NCBI GenBank assembly: GCA_004794785.1
Contig: SJOL01009404.1
Location: 266,318 to 330,317 of the forward strand
Length of the DNA stretch: 64,000 nucleotides
Direction of reading: 5' to 3'
Source: Opisthorchis felineus
Lineage: Eukaryota > Platyhelminthes > Trematoda > Opisthorchiida > Opisthorchiidae
Shown: in pieces, positions 10,853 to 21,790 of the stretch
Position numbering within the stretch: the first letter of the stretch is position 1
How the letters are laid out: the number at the start of each line of letters is the position of its first letter
Notes under the pieces: model-generated
What the model saw: only the letters and a program-made list of their open reading frames with translations
Told to the model about the DNA's origin: nothing
The model's database searches: none
Translations under genes and position numbers: made by a program

Positions 10853-12918
10853 GCCAACATGCTCCTGGGAAAAAGAGAGGGCTCCAGAGAAGAAGAAAAG
10901 GGAAGTGAGTATGAGATATGTAGGAGCACGTCAGCTCATTTCATGAACAGAGTTGGGCGGATAACTTTCGGTCCCGGAGAACATCCAGGGTCGCCTACCT
11001 GCCCGAGAGGGTTTGTAATCCATGCAAGTGCACCCTGTGCCCGATATGCAGGTGCCGAGGCGTGGCTGAAGCCGATATCGTGGGTTATCAGGACTACGTA
11101 GACGTTCCCAAGTGTTCTGGACACATCTTACAGCGTGAAAGTGAAGGGAACGTCCGGAGACTGTAAGCAAAGAGGAGATGAACTAAAACCTCCACGTGTG
11201 GTGCTCGCTGTGTGAAGGTGAATCTTCCGTCCAGATTATCGGTCACGATTACCTTGTAAGCCTGGGGTCATGATTTCCGACAGAGAGTGCCAGCTGAGAT
11301 ACGGTGGTCTGGAGATTGGGTTCCTAGTGCAAGCAGACACTAGCGACGAAGGGGTGTAGTAGGAAAGAAGGCCGAAGCCATTAAAAGGCGGACATCGGGA
11401 CCTATTTTACTTTTACTTGTGTCTGAACCTTGGAAGCACGGAGCTTGCATCTGTACGCCGTCGGGGCGCGCATAACTTATCCCAAGGGTGCACCGTGAAA
11501 GGGCGTCCTGGAAGAATATTGTCAGTTTTGTAAACTTTGCCAAGATTTTCCACCCTATATGAAGCTTTTGAAGAAGCACGCACTAAAATGCAAAACCGAC
11601 AGGCGGAAATCCGAGAGTGAACGCTGCCACCTGCATGAGAATTTGGTTATGACTTCGCAGATTCTTAGACGTTTGTGGTGTACTTCAGATTTCTGACCAT
11701 GCCGTCACAGTATATCGTTGATTGCTTCACAAGCTGAGTCGGGTAACCATTTGAGAAATTTTCAAGAAAGATTCTAACTTAAAGGCACGGAAAAATCCTA
11801 TTAAGCGCCGTATTGCACGAAAAGTTCTTGCAGGTCTTTGCCCTGGGTGGCTGCGTTCACAGAATGAAAATCATCCCTCGAGACACGTGATGCAATTCTC
11901 ATCAGTCCTTCATGCTCTAGAGTGGATGCCTTATATTCTGATGGATTTCTTTGACGCAATACGAAAAACCAAAATCGGCCTCCTTGGAAAACGCAAACCG
12001 GCTCGAAACCCAGAATAGGCACAGTCTAATGAAAGCGCTCGAAAGGTAATTTATTCATCCCCTACGAGTACCCGTGGCAGCTGCTTACAACAGCCCCAGA
12101 GGCATCAAAATTTCTTGCCCCACTCCGACTCTAGAAACTCTGGTTTATCCAGAGCATATAGTGTAAAAAGTAGGTAGCAACTTCAAAGACAATGATGTTT
12201 ATTGTTCGTTAAGGCTGATCCTTATCTGGCACATGCTGTTTTATCCAAAACCGTCGCATCGAATAATATTTTTGCTTAAAAACGTTGCATTTTGCTGCAT
12301 GTACGCGGAAACCAAAAACCATCATAGTCTAACTTACTCTCGCAGGATTTCGTTTTGCTTGATCCCTCTTGGCAGTTTTTGGCGCGCATTCAGTTTTATA
12401 GTTGCAGTGTTATGATAGCAAGTTGTGGAATTGGCTTCAGATTTGTTTGTTGAGAAATTGGCGGCAATCCGATTTTCTTCCTACATGGTATGTGAGTAGG
12501 CACTGAACGAATACATGAGGGACAATTATGTCGCATTTGGGCTTGGTGCAGGAAAAAGCACCACCTTTGCTCGTGGTTGCGGTTGGGTGTATTACAAATG
12601 CAGCAAGCGGCCAGCGAAACCAAATGAAAGGCTAGGAGTCTGAAGAAGCTAGTAAGTTGAGGTCATTTCCCAATAACGAACAGTACAAGAAGCACCGGTT
12701 TGTCTGTTGAGACACGAGAACCATCTCTCGGTAACCTCTTATTATTTCGAAATCAATTATAATGATACCAATCTTTTGCGCGATCGACATCTCGTGAACT
12801 GATAGCTAACCGAAGGGGAGCTGCGTGCCTGCAGGGCCCCGCCGAAGTGCGATTCGCCGTCTTGCGAAATGCGGCATTTTGTAGCCGGTGAATTCGGCAA
12901 GGTCTTTAACACCCAGGA

Positions 12919-13147
12919 CCAACTCTGTTGAGTAAGTGACAGATAGTTGGGTTTTCTGGTGGCAGATCAAATACCTTCCGTCCTGGCTGAACTTTGCGGA
13001 ACCGGACAGATGCTTGTGTTGCAGCCGGTGGAAGGTGACTACAGTCACATACGGTTCGCCAGATGGCAACAGATGGCGCTCTTCCGGGGCCACACAGATG
13101 TAGTGAATGTCGACGGTACACCCGCGATCGACGGATTTGGGTGTCTT
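12919..13147 (-). pseudogene. Exon-like block, beta-propeller-like peptide (unit copy 2)
   Basis: This is the copy-2 counterpart of the minus-strand block at 4,039-4,266. It keeps the FSQDGRYLIC stretch but has several replacement changes and a different downstream frame, because copy 1 carries a short insertion. Identity as a WD40 remnant is only suggested by this one motif. Confidence 0.28.
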
Positions 13148-15346
13148 CTTAAAGCAACTGATGTGTGGTCTGCAGATATATGCTACACACGTTCCTCATC
13201 ACAGATAACATGCGTATCTTGTGTCCGGTTATGTATATGAATATAATCTACCGGGGCGAGGTATATCTCCGACACTTCTTCCCAAGCCACCGCCATTACT
13301 TTTCGATGGCCCGCGTAAAAAGTGTAACCATGTGGTGGACTTTAGGTGCTAGAACCCAGGAGGGTTACGAACGTTAGCAAGCAATGGATTGTTCAGGTGC
13401 AACACCTCCTGCGCCGAAGCTCGAAGTCTGTCGCGGACGACCTGTCATCAGTGGTCGAGGACACCGCGCCTCGGCTGGGGAAACAGGATTTGGTTGTTTG
13501 GGCTTCTCGACACGCTGACTAGTTGGAATGGCCGCTGGTGTGCAATGAATCGCTTGTCACGTCACGTCGACTGTTGCGCTGGTGAATCGTGAACGCTGTG
13601 CAGTGACACTCCTCAGGCTCGCCCCAAAGCGATTAAGTTAGTTTTGCTGCCTAGCCCCCGCTCATCCAGAAGCGCGCAGAGTTGCCTGCCAAACGTTGTG
13701 CAAAGAAGGCATGCTATGATGTCGACTTGTCCAAAGCGCAGAAGCCCAGCACTGCGTGTCCCGGATACCCATTTGCATCCGCATTTTCGGCTCCAGGGCG
13801 GAGCGAATTGATAGCAAGTTACTATTCCCAATTCATTCACTGACTCCAGCACGCCAATAGCTCTCTTAACACTACGCACAAAGGTCTGTTGTATCTCTCT
13901 CCCAAGGAAATTTACCACCCGATCCCACCCCAACAGACACACCAGTGAGCCTTTACAGATTCTCTGTAAACTGTAATCCTGAGATTAGTGCTACCATTTA
14001 TCCGTATTTCTAATTCCTCCACTTCATCATCCACACTTAAGCTTTTCGTGACCTTGGTCATAAGCCCAGCAGTCCAAGGCCGCAAGGCGTCAGGGGTGGT
14101 TTTGGGCATTAGTTCAAAATGACCGACCAGATCATGGCAATTCTGCTGCCTCATTAGATCCGTTGCCCTGGTCCCTCGGTTTCCGCAATTTGAAGCTTCC
14201 TTATCACGTGCCAAGCAGGATGCCATTTATTTTATCCTATCTCGTTTTGTTTTTGCCCGCCAACTTCAAATCCTGACGATCTGATCTTTCTTCAGCTTGC
14301 CATGTTCCCCAAAAGTAAGAAAATGTTTTAGTATCTGTGTTTCCCTGCCCATGCCGGTTTGGGCTTGGTTAAGTCTGCATCGGATAATGCCCACCGTTTA
14401 TGACACCGTTCCTTTTCCGCGCTATCCCCCGTACCATTAAATCCCGTTAGTCGTGCTTTTATTCTGACTGTAATAGTGTGAACAAGCCTGGCAGTTTGTA
14501 AACCACTTGAATAAATATTATTATTATTATCGAGGGCCTCCAACTACACGTTAGACGTGCGCGCCGGCCAGTTTCTCTTTGCCGTAATGTGTAAGCAACG
14601 ACAGCCCCCTAGGCAGTTCCAACTTAGAGTTGCAGACTTCTCCTCGTGTTATGATGGGACTTAATTGTGGGGGTTATGCTTAGCAGCACACCATGTACAC
14701 ATATAGCCTCAAAACACCCGGCCACACCCTAGGACCGGGTACGGAAAGCCTGGTATGTTTCGCCACTTGCAATAAAGAACTCTGCTGCCAGTAAACAGCA
14801 GTTGGATAGTTCCAGGGTGGTATCAAGTGGTTTGCCAGATACTCATCCCACGGGCATGGGTCATCATCATCTGCAAGCATTAAGTTCTTCAAACCTCGTA
14901 CAACTTTTTCCAAAGTTATTGAATGTTTGTACCACGATGATTGTTCGGAATAGCGATTCTCACCTTACGAAAACACATGATTTGACGCCCGTCTAGTAGA
15001 GGAGAAGCGCCAAGACAAAATTTGGTTACAAAAAAAATACTCAGAAATATTTTGCTTCAAGGAAGGCGGTTTAAACCCTGGAAAGTTTGACGAATTATGC
15101 CTGCAGAACAACCTACTACTACGGCCTAGTGTGAGCAATTCACGTTTTGCAGCAACTTACGATATTTTATTCCATTAGGCACTGTTTTCCCAATTGAGGT
15201 AATTATTGGCCTTAAAGATTCGCCCACCTAAACAAATCAACCGTACATAGAATTTGCAGAAAAGCTCAATACACGTAAACATTGTTAACTATGAAGTAGT
15301 AAAAACACCGTGCTTTCCGAGAAACCATTTCCATTAGCTGCATACC

Positions 15347-15781
15347 AATCGGCTTTGTTCCCGGCAAGCCGTTAGGCTACGTGGAGTTATGCGTGAAACC
15401 CTAACAGGCAAGTCTTTCAACTGAAGGTTTTTTTTAAAATGAGGCACTACAAATATGGTAATAAAATCACAAAACTGCACAAGTCTCAAGTTGCAGGATT
15501 ATGCCGGCTTCCATTCACCGGTCTTGGAACTTTAAACCCCAAAAGAGGATCTTGTACAATTAAGTATATGAAGAATATTACGCCTACCCCAAAATCACCT
15601 CGACCCGAAGTGAGGTGATCACAAGATGGCGAAACCCACGTGGTTGATTTAAAAATTGGATTTGTTACGGTAACGTCACAAGTGGTCTGCGCTAAGGTCA
15701 AAATAAGAGAGGCTGTATGGTCGCAAAACGGAAATATCAGAGCCGGGAATCACGTTTTACACAATAAGAATAGAAGAAAAT
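15347..15781 (+). repeat. Dispersed-repeat segment inside unit copy 3
   Basis: This is the copy-3 counterpart of the dispersed segment. It is nearly identical to copy 1 here, including the block missing from copy 2, which fits the copy-1-like part of the copy-3 mosaic. Confidence 0.8.
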
Positions 15782-16204
15782 GTTGAAATGTGCAATCGTT
15801 GTGGCACATACATAAACCACGCCATTGCTGGGTAACCTTTCTGGATCACAAGTGAGATGCTGAAATGCGGTACTCAGTCTGATGGCAGGATACACCGGGC
15901 GCAGCCACTATTTGTCTGGACTTACGAGCGCCAACAAGTGCACGTACGCCGAAGTTGCCTTGCCAATGATATTGAAGTCAGGAGACTGGTGAAACCAAAC
16001 AAAAACGGCTCCAAAATAACTCACAAGCAGCCAGATATCAGGCGTGAAGAATGAGGCTACATTGGACGAAGACAATCATGTCACAGCAGTCCACTTATCC
16101 GCCTCAGCTAAGGCAAGGCAACGTCATTCCCGGCGGCTGGATCTAGTACTAAAGAGTACAACGTTGTGATACCTGCTTCATTCGGATTGACACGCTAAGG
16201 GCTT

Positions 16205-17993
16205 TTCAGAAAGAAGACCGTCTTCAAATCAAACTCAAAATGGTCCTCTAATCAACATGGAAACCACTCCGCGTACTCCTAGCTTTGCAGTAACTTTCGT
16301 GAAAACCGATTACAACGTGTTATAACAAATGGATATCGGAACTTTGTGGATTAAACAGCATCCCTATTGGGACTCGCGTGGCTCTGGATGTAATCAAAAA
16401 GGTGTCACTAACCCCACTTGACGAAGCGCGCGATAATGGACTTTCAAACTCGAGTATCTCTTCAACGCCAAATTTGGCCCAAACGTCAGGTGGAATAACC
16501 TCAACCATATGCGCATCAAACGTGCGGAAACGAACAAGCCATTAGCTAAAAAACGGCGTCGTACACATTCGAAATCGAGTAATCGTGGCATAACCGCGCA
16601 TAAAGACTGACAGCACCTCGAGAGATGATTCAAAGTCCGCGAATTCCAACCAGACTAGGCTCTCCTCAGACGAAGCACCACGAAAACAAGCGAGGCCCTG
16701 ACTTCCTGCACCACAAAGAAGAGGGACAGAAATTTTATTTGGTGGCATCCAGGTCAACACTGGTCTGGAACATATCAGAAAGGAGAATGTACTTGAGAAT
16801 GCAGCCGACCAGAACCGCGATCCGGCTCATGCTCGCCCGAGAAACATGCGTTGTGCAAACCAGCGACCAACTTTATGGAAATGCTAGAGATTATCTTCCC
16901 CCCTAGGAGCACAGAAAACAAAGTATCACTTGATCGCCTCTACGTAAACATTCTCAGCATTTCCAGTGAGCTTTCAGAAGTACGACATATCTCGAGATGG
17001 GCGCGATTCGAATGACTGGGTGAAGCAACAGCGCATCCGAACATCTTGAAGGCAGAGAAAACATTCGGTTGCTACTCAGGCATCTGGGCAGACCCCGATT
17101 GGAAGGGAATAGGCGTGGATGTCCTACACTTCGACGTAGCCATATGCATCCCAACGGTTGTCTGTCTGATAATGAAATCGGCTTTATCTTATTGGTCTAA
17201 TTTTCACTGTTTAGAGCAAACCCTCTACCTTTCAGCTTGTTCACCGCTACCATAGTTTACTCGAAGAATAATTGTACGTTGTACCGAAACGAGAAAACAC
17301 AACTTTAACCCACCACTGACCAGGGTCGTTTCTGCTATGTAACTTCAACGTCAACCAGACTGGTTTTCAACGTATTGGGTCAGGTAAATGCTAAACTAAA
17401 GACTGTATGCAAAATATCGAGTCATCTACCAGGCATATCAGGACAGCAACCGTCGCAACTCTACTCACTTCTAACCAAACAGCGTGAAATTTTTGTCGGA
17501 ACTACACTGGCCCACAACGTCTAATGTCTTCTTTTTATTTTACAGGTTCACGAAGCAAGGGATCCCCATCCACAGACCTTCCTTCGAAATTTTCAACAAA
17601 CTACTTTTGTTGCCATGGTGGAACTTCTCTCCCATTTCAAGCTGCCGCAGCACGTCACAGTAACCAGCTATAAAACGCTGGTCTAATCAGTAACTGCGGT
17701 GGAATCAACCTTCATTTCTGGGACACTAGCCCACTGTTGACTCAACCGGAATCTCCAAAGAAAAACCCTGTGTTCCTCAGACTTGCAGTCGCAGCCGCCG
17801 ACAGTTCCAGTAAAAAACGGCATTTCAACAAGCACGCAAGAGGCGCTGGAAAAGAATTATGAAAACCTTTAGGCGGAAGCAATCTCATACTTTTTGCCTC
17901 GCCCGGTAAAATATGATTTCATTTCACCAGTATATGTGGGGGGTCAGACCAACAGCCTTACAGTTAATCACGGAACGAATCAGTGACGGTAAC
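16205..17993 (+). pseudogene. Decayed plus-strand gene in unit copy 3 (unknown product)
   Basis: This is the same chain of coding-like blocks as in copy 2, with extra lesions. There is a one-base insertion near 16,600 that breaks the basic/Ser-rich block, and an 11-bp deletion near 16,901. In the final block, copy 3 reads through where copy 2 has an in-frame TAG near 8,988 but has its own TAG a few codons later. Comparing the copies therefore suggests which lesions are private. The acceptor-like TTTATTTTACAG is retained just before 17,546. The product is unknown. Confidence 0.45.
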
Positions 17994-18380
17994 CTGTTTG
18001 TCCAATCATGGCCTTTGAAACCCAGGCATGGTCTGCGTAATTTCCTTGTACGGATGGACTGAACATTCATCAGTCCCTGATGCATGATTTCACGAAGGGC
18101 AAACGACCTGCGTTAATGTGCAATTAATTCCGCTTGTTTCAGAAAATAACAGGAAAATATATCGTGTTTTAGGAGGATAGTGAGCTAAGAGGTCCAAAGA
18201 GGTAGTTGAAGTATTCGGACCGAAGACAGCTCAAAAGTTGAAGCATGCTCTGTTGGGCTGTACGGTTATGTCCCCTTGTTCCAATATTAGGTACAAAGAG
18301 AATATTTGGTACCCACAGCCTCTTCCAGGGAAAAACTCCTTTATTTGGAGTTTCATACATTCTTGGCTGAAGAAAATCTT

Positions 18381-18790
18381 TGTAGCCGGAGGGAGGTGAA
18401 AGTTTAGCAGCGGCATAAATAAGGCTCATTTTACGATAGCTGTCGCACGCCGTCCTATTGTTTTCTTTGTGGGGTGGTGGTAGTTTTACGAGCTGGGTTT
18501 CGGGTTGGGTGCTATGATTCATATCCCCAGATTGTAGAAAATAGCCCAACTGGTGAGATGCAGAATTTATAGACCTGAGCTGAGACTGCGCCTTTTCTCC
18601 GGAGATATTTTACTCAATAGTTGTCTGGCCATCGCGGCGATCTCTGGCTTATCCGGTTGATTACAACTGATATCATATGGTACTGAGGCTGGACTGGTTT
18701 CGAGGTTCCGATTTCCAGCTGACTGGCTGGGATACCCCACACACTAGTCCACCCCTTCGTCATATGTGTTAGGATGCCATCAATTTGTTC
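18381..18790 (-). mobile_element. Decayed RTE-like non-LTR reverse transcriptase (start of RT domain)
   Basis: Read on the minus strand, three pieces line up with the linker and first reverse-transcriptase motifs of flatworm RTE-like elements, though in different frames. They are a WGIPASQLE stretch near 18,690-18,745, a DKPEIAAMARQLL stretch near 18,600-18,655 and an NNRTACDSYRKMSLI stretch near 18,410-18,465. The last matches the KKGxRxxCxxYRGISLI motif. The remnant is cut at 18,380, exactly where copy 3 of the tandem unit ends, so the catalytic part is missing. Stops and frameshifts make it non-functional. Confidence 0.7.
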
Positions 18791-19050
18791 TGCTTGGCAA
18801 GTGCTGTTGAGGCAGAGGTCCCCCGGAAACCGCTAGCAAAGACAAAAAATTGTCCAAAAATTTTCAAGCTGGAGGCGGATTCCATGCCATGTTTGACTAG
18901 TATGGGATGTAATTTCCCCTGGATGATCCAGCGATCGTCAACCCAGGGTGCAAAAATTAACTGAAAGGTGACACAAGCTATCGCTGCCTTCTTAAACAAA
19001 GAACCAAATCCCCAGATATCTCGTCTGTAATGTCTTTGCACATAGCACAT
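18769..19050 (-). other. Hypothetical 93-codon open frame between LINE pieces
   Basis: This minus-strand open frame lies immediately upstream, in transcription order, of the RTE-like remnant. The peptide is hydrophobic and aromatic-rich with no motif I recognise. It might be part of the same element or of a nested insertion, or a chance frame. Its ATG is near the right end. Confidence 0.25.
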
Positions 19051-20656
19051 CCGGTATACAGTGACTTACTGTATAGCAGTTTTCAAAGCCGTCCACAAGC
19101 CCTTTGCCCAACCAACTTGTCACCAGAAAGTTTGGAGCTGTTGGCGTTTAATGTGTCGGTGATTTCACCAGGTTTTTTCGGTGAATGATCGGCGTTTTGT
19201 TGATGTGCTTTGGAAGGCACTTCTCTCACCCAGCAGCAAGGTGAAGCTTAGTATTTTTTCGCAAAATGGTATGATCTATATCTCTGTGCTTCCGAAATCC
19301 GCACATCTATAAGGTCCACAGACTGTATACGCTAGAGCTCATCGGGCGGGCTCTAGTATGTGGTCCCTCTGGGTGGCTGTGTGACCGTCGTTAGGATACA
19401 ATGTCAGAAGGCGTCTTCTGGAGTGCTGAAAAAAACACTGGTAATAACGAGCTGATTGGGGGGGGCAAGGATCACGAATCTGTAACCGGTTCAGCAGCAC
19501 CGAACAAACAGAAACCGGCAAACTGTGTTTTTGTCCCGTCCTTCAACTCGAGCGTTCCAGTCGCTCACTACCGCTAAAAACGTTGGTCTTTGGGTCTTTT
19601 TTGCCGCTTAATATGGTTAGGGTTGACATGGACATAAAGGCGTCAAGAACTATTACAGAAAAGACAGCTGATATCTGATCAGCGGTCGTAAAGACCGCTG
19701 GCCTCTCGACACGACTTACCTTTCTTTCTGATGTCCGGTTTTCCCCTCCCTGTAAACGACCTTATTCTCATCAGTCTCAACTTTGATTTCCGACGGCGGT
19801 GCGTTATTGGGCACCGTAGGGTTACATATTCACACTGTTGTGTAGAAAGTAGGTACATGTGATGGGAAATTTAGGCGAACTGAGCCATATACAAAATTGT
19901 GTTCAGTCCCGAATCGCGTGGTACGAGGTCTGCCACAATTAAAGAATGGGACAAAATGTAAGAACCCCGTCGTTCAGAAAACCGATGAGAGCTCAGCAAA
20001 TATGGTTCGTGAAGTCCGAAATGTTACTATCCAGCTCAGTAAACAAGCCAAAATAAGGATATCCTCCAGACGGCATGTTGGTCATGCCACGGACGCTGTT
20101 AAATCAGAACCGCGGTTCTTCCGGAACTTTCGAGGGCTGGGTGAACCAACTGCAGTTCAGCCCCAACACCCGGCCTTCGTCAGTCCGGGTCCTCTTCAAC
20201 AGAGCCCTGTCCTTTTTGGAACGCAAATTCAACGTGAGCCGAGAAAAGAACTGTTCAGCCACAAGCGATCCAGCTTTTTGCGATCCATTTTGCAGGTTTT
20301 CCAGATTATTCAGCTACGCGAACCTTCGTGACCACTGCAGAACAACAACCCTCCGTCAACTGAGATGACATGGAAACACCAGAAGAGCAGACGAAGAACT
20401 CCCACCGACGGCTGATCCCCACCCTTGAACTTTGTTAGGACTTCGCTGTTTCGGCTTCCTCATAGCCACGCGTACCTAATTTGTGTTTCCGCAATCTGCT
20501 GCTACATCCGGTTATGTTCTCCTGTTATTTTATAGAAGGATCTATCAGCATTCTAGGAGGGGAGGCGTATGGTGACTGCTGGACTGCTTGTCCTCTGCGT
20601 CAGCGCGTTACTTGTTTTTGCACTGCACCTGAAACCTCACTAAATGTCGATTCAAA
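19051..20656. other. Unidentified DNA between two LINE remnants
   Basis: This stretch separates two pieces that would be adjacent in one RTE-like element. It includes a 144-codon plus-strand open frame at 19,897-20,331, overlapped by a 97-codon frame (20,075-20,368) in a second register. Neither shows a motif I can name. A perfect 7-bp inverted repeat with a 5-base loop lies at 19,681-19,699. It may be a nested insertion. Confidence 0.4.
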
Positions 20657-20875
20657 TTAAAGTTTACAGACTGTTTGGCCTTTGGCGCCGGTTAACTTTT
20701 GCTCCTGTAGTTGGCCCCTATCTGCAATCCCTCTTACGTAGCTTTTGTTTCGGTCGTCCGTAATCCACTGACCGACATTGCTGCGGAAAAGTCTTCTTGC
20801 ATTATCTTCGCGAGCCTTAGCTGAGTCTCTTAGTGATTCGGCCTGAATTCCTACAAGATTGTAAGCGACACACAC
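20657..20875 (-). mobile_element. Decayed RTE-like element, endonuclease-RT linker
   Basis: The minus-strand peptide contains DNARRLFR followed by NKSYVRGIADRGQL. These match the NxRRLFxLIRxTG...VSExIRDRxGxLI linker that precedes reverse transcriptase in flatworm RTE-like elements. In element order this piece belongs just upstream of the remnant at 18,381-18,790, but about 1.9 kb separates them. Either a later insertion split the element or these are two copies. Confidence 0.6.
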
Positions 20876-20880
20876 TAACT

Positions 20881-21705
20881 AATTACCACGAGTAGTTGAT
20901 ATCCACCTAGTGTGGCTCAAGGAAAAAACTAGAGGATTATGTTGGCAAATGAGCATTCGGAATTCCACTCTGTCTTGGGGATTGGGTAATGCTTACATTC
21001 GACTTACGTCGAATCTACTTACCGAGCTACTTCAAAAGAAAAAAGTCCATTCTTTAGCGGATCAAGCTATCCTTTCACCTTGGAGGTAAGAGACAATGCA
21101 GAATTTGCGGTGACAGCAGTGCGTTATGGAGTGGTAGCACAATCGCCCATTAACCGCACAAATTCAGATAATCTTCTGCCCATCAGCCATGGAAGTACCC
21201 CCCATTTACGGCCAAGTCAAATTGCTTTCTGATGGGGGCTCAACTCTAGTTTGGTGATGGTTGTTAAACGTTCTTTAGTTTAGATATCTAGGCTCAAACA
21301 AGCCTATTATTGATAAGAACATCAGTCTCCACCGTATTTATTTGAGGGCTCATATAAAACATTTGAACGTAAAGCCTAAGTCCAAATGACTTTGGTCACC
21401 CAGTTTCCAAAGGCGAAGAGAATCGATGGGATATTCTAAGAAGAAACAAGTGGAAACCGACATAGTTTGTCCATATACTTCAATAATGGTGGCAGACTAT
21501 TGTATTTGTCCGCCTAACGAAAGATATCCTTCTGACGTAATCATACTTTAAACTGTAACAAATGCTCACGTTGTAGGTGGACGCATCAGAGCTTGTTGAA
21601 ATTTTCAGTTTGTTTAAGGCTAAAGCAAAGTAGGCTAACATAATATATAAATTCTTTACAGACGAAATACACTGCTCATAGGGTCGCTGAAAACCCATCG
21701 ACAGC
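20881..21705. other. No feature recognised
   Basis: Intergenic or intronic sequence of ordinary composition. I found no exon with plausible splice sites and no repeat matching elsewhere in the window. Confidence 0.5.
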
Positions 21706-21790
21706 AGCACATTCAGTTGCTTAAAACATCACAAACGAGAGATTCAGCTGGGTTCCAGGTGAGTCTCCCTTCAAAACCAAATTGGTACGC
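21706..21790 (-). repeat. Single arm of the foldback repeat family
   Basis: Read on the minus strand, this matches the arms of the inverted-repeat elements at 35,341-35,577 and 44,335-44,570. Shared landmarks are GGGAGACTC, GAATCTCTCGTTTGTGATG and CAACTGAATGTGCTGC. I did not find a convincing partner arm, so it may be a truncated or one-armed copy. Confidence 0.55.

Larger units (their letters stand above)
5108..13986. repeat. Tandem 8.88-kb unit, copy 2 (complete)
   Basis: This is the only full copy of the unit, 8,879 bp from its first base to the first base of copy 3. It contains everything in copies 1 and 3 plus a private segment at about 9,509-11,131. That segment holds minus-strand reverse-transcriptase remnants. 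Direct orientation and near-exact end-to-end abutment of the three copies indicate a tandem array rather than dispersed insertions. No long intact reading frame spans the unit. Confidence 0.95.
13987..18380. repeat. Tandem 8.88-kb unit, copy 3 (truncated)
   Basis: This copy parallels copy 2 (5,108-9,508) until the shared string around 18,371-18,380 and then diverges completely into retrotransposon sequence. It carries its own frameshifting changes, for example an 11-bp deletion near 16,901 relative to 8,018-8,032. Diagnostic variants alternate between copy-1-like (13,987 to about 14,280 and 15,120-16,204) and copy-2-like (about 14,285-15,120), so it is a mosaic. Confidence 0.93.
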
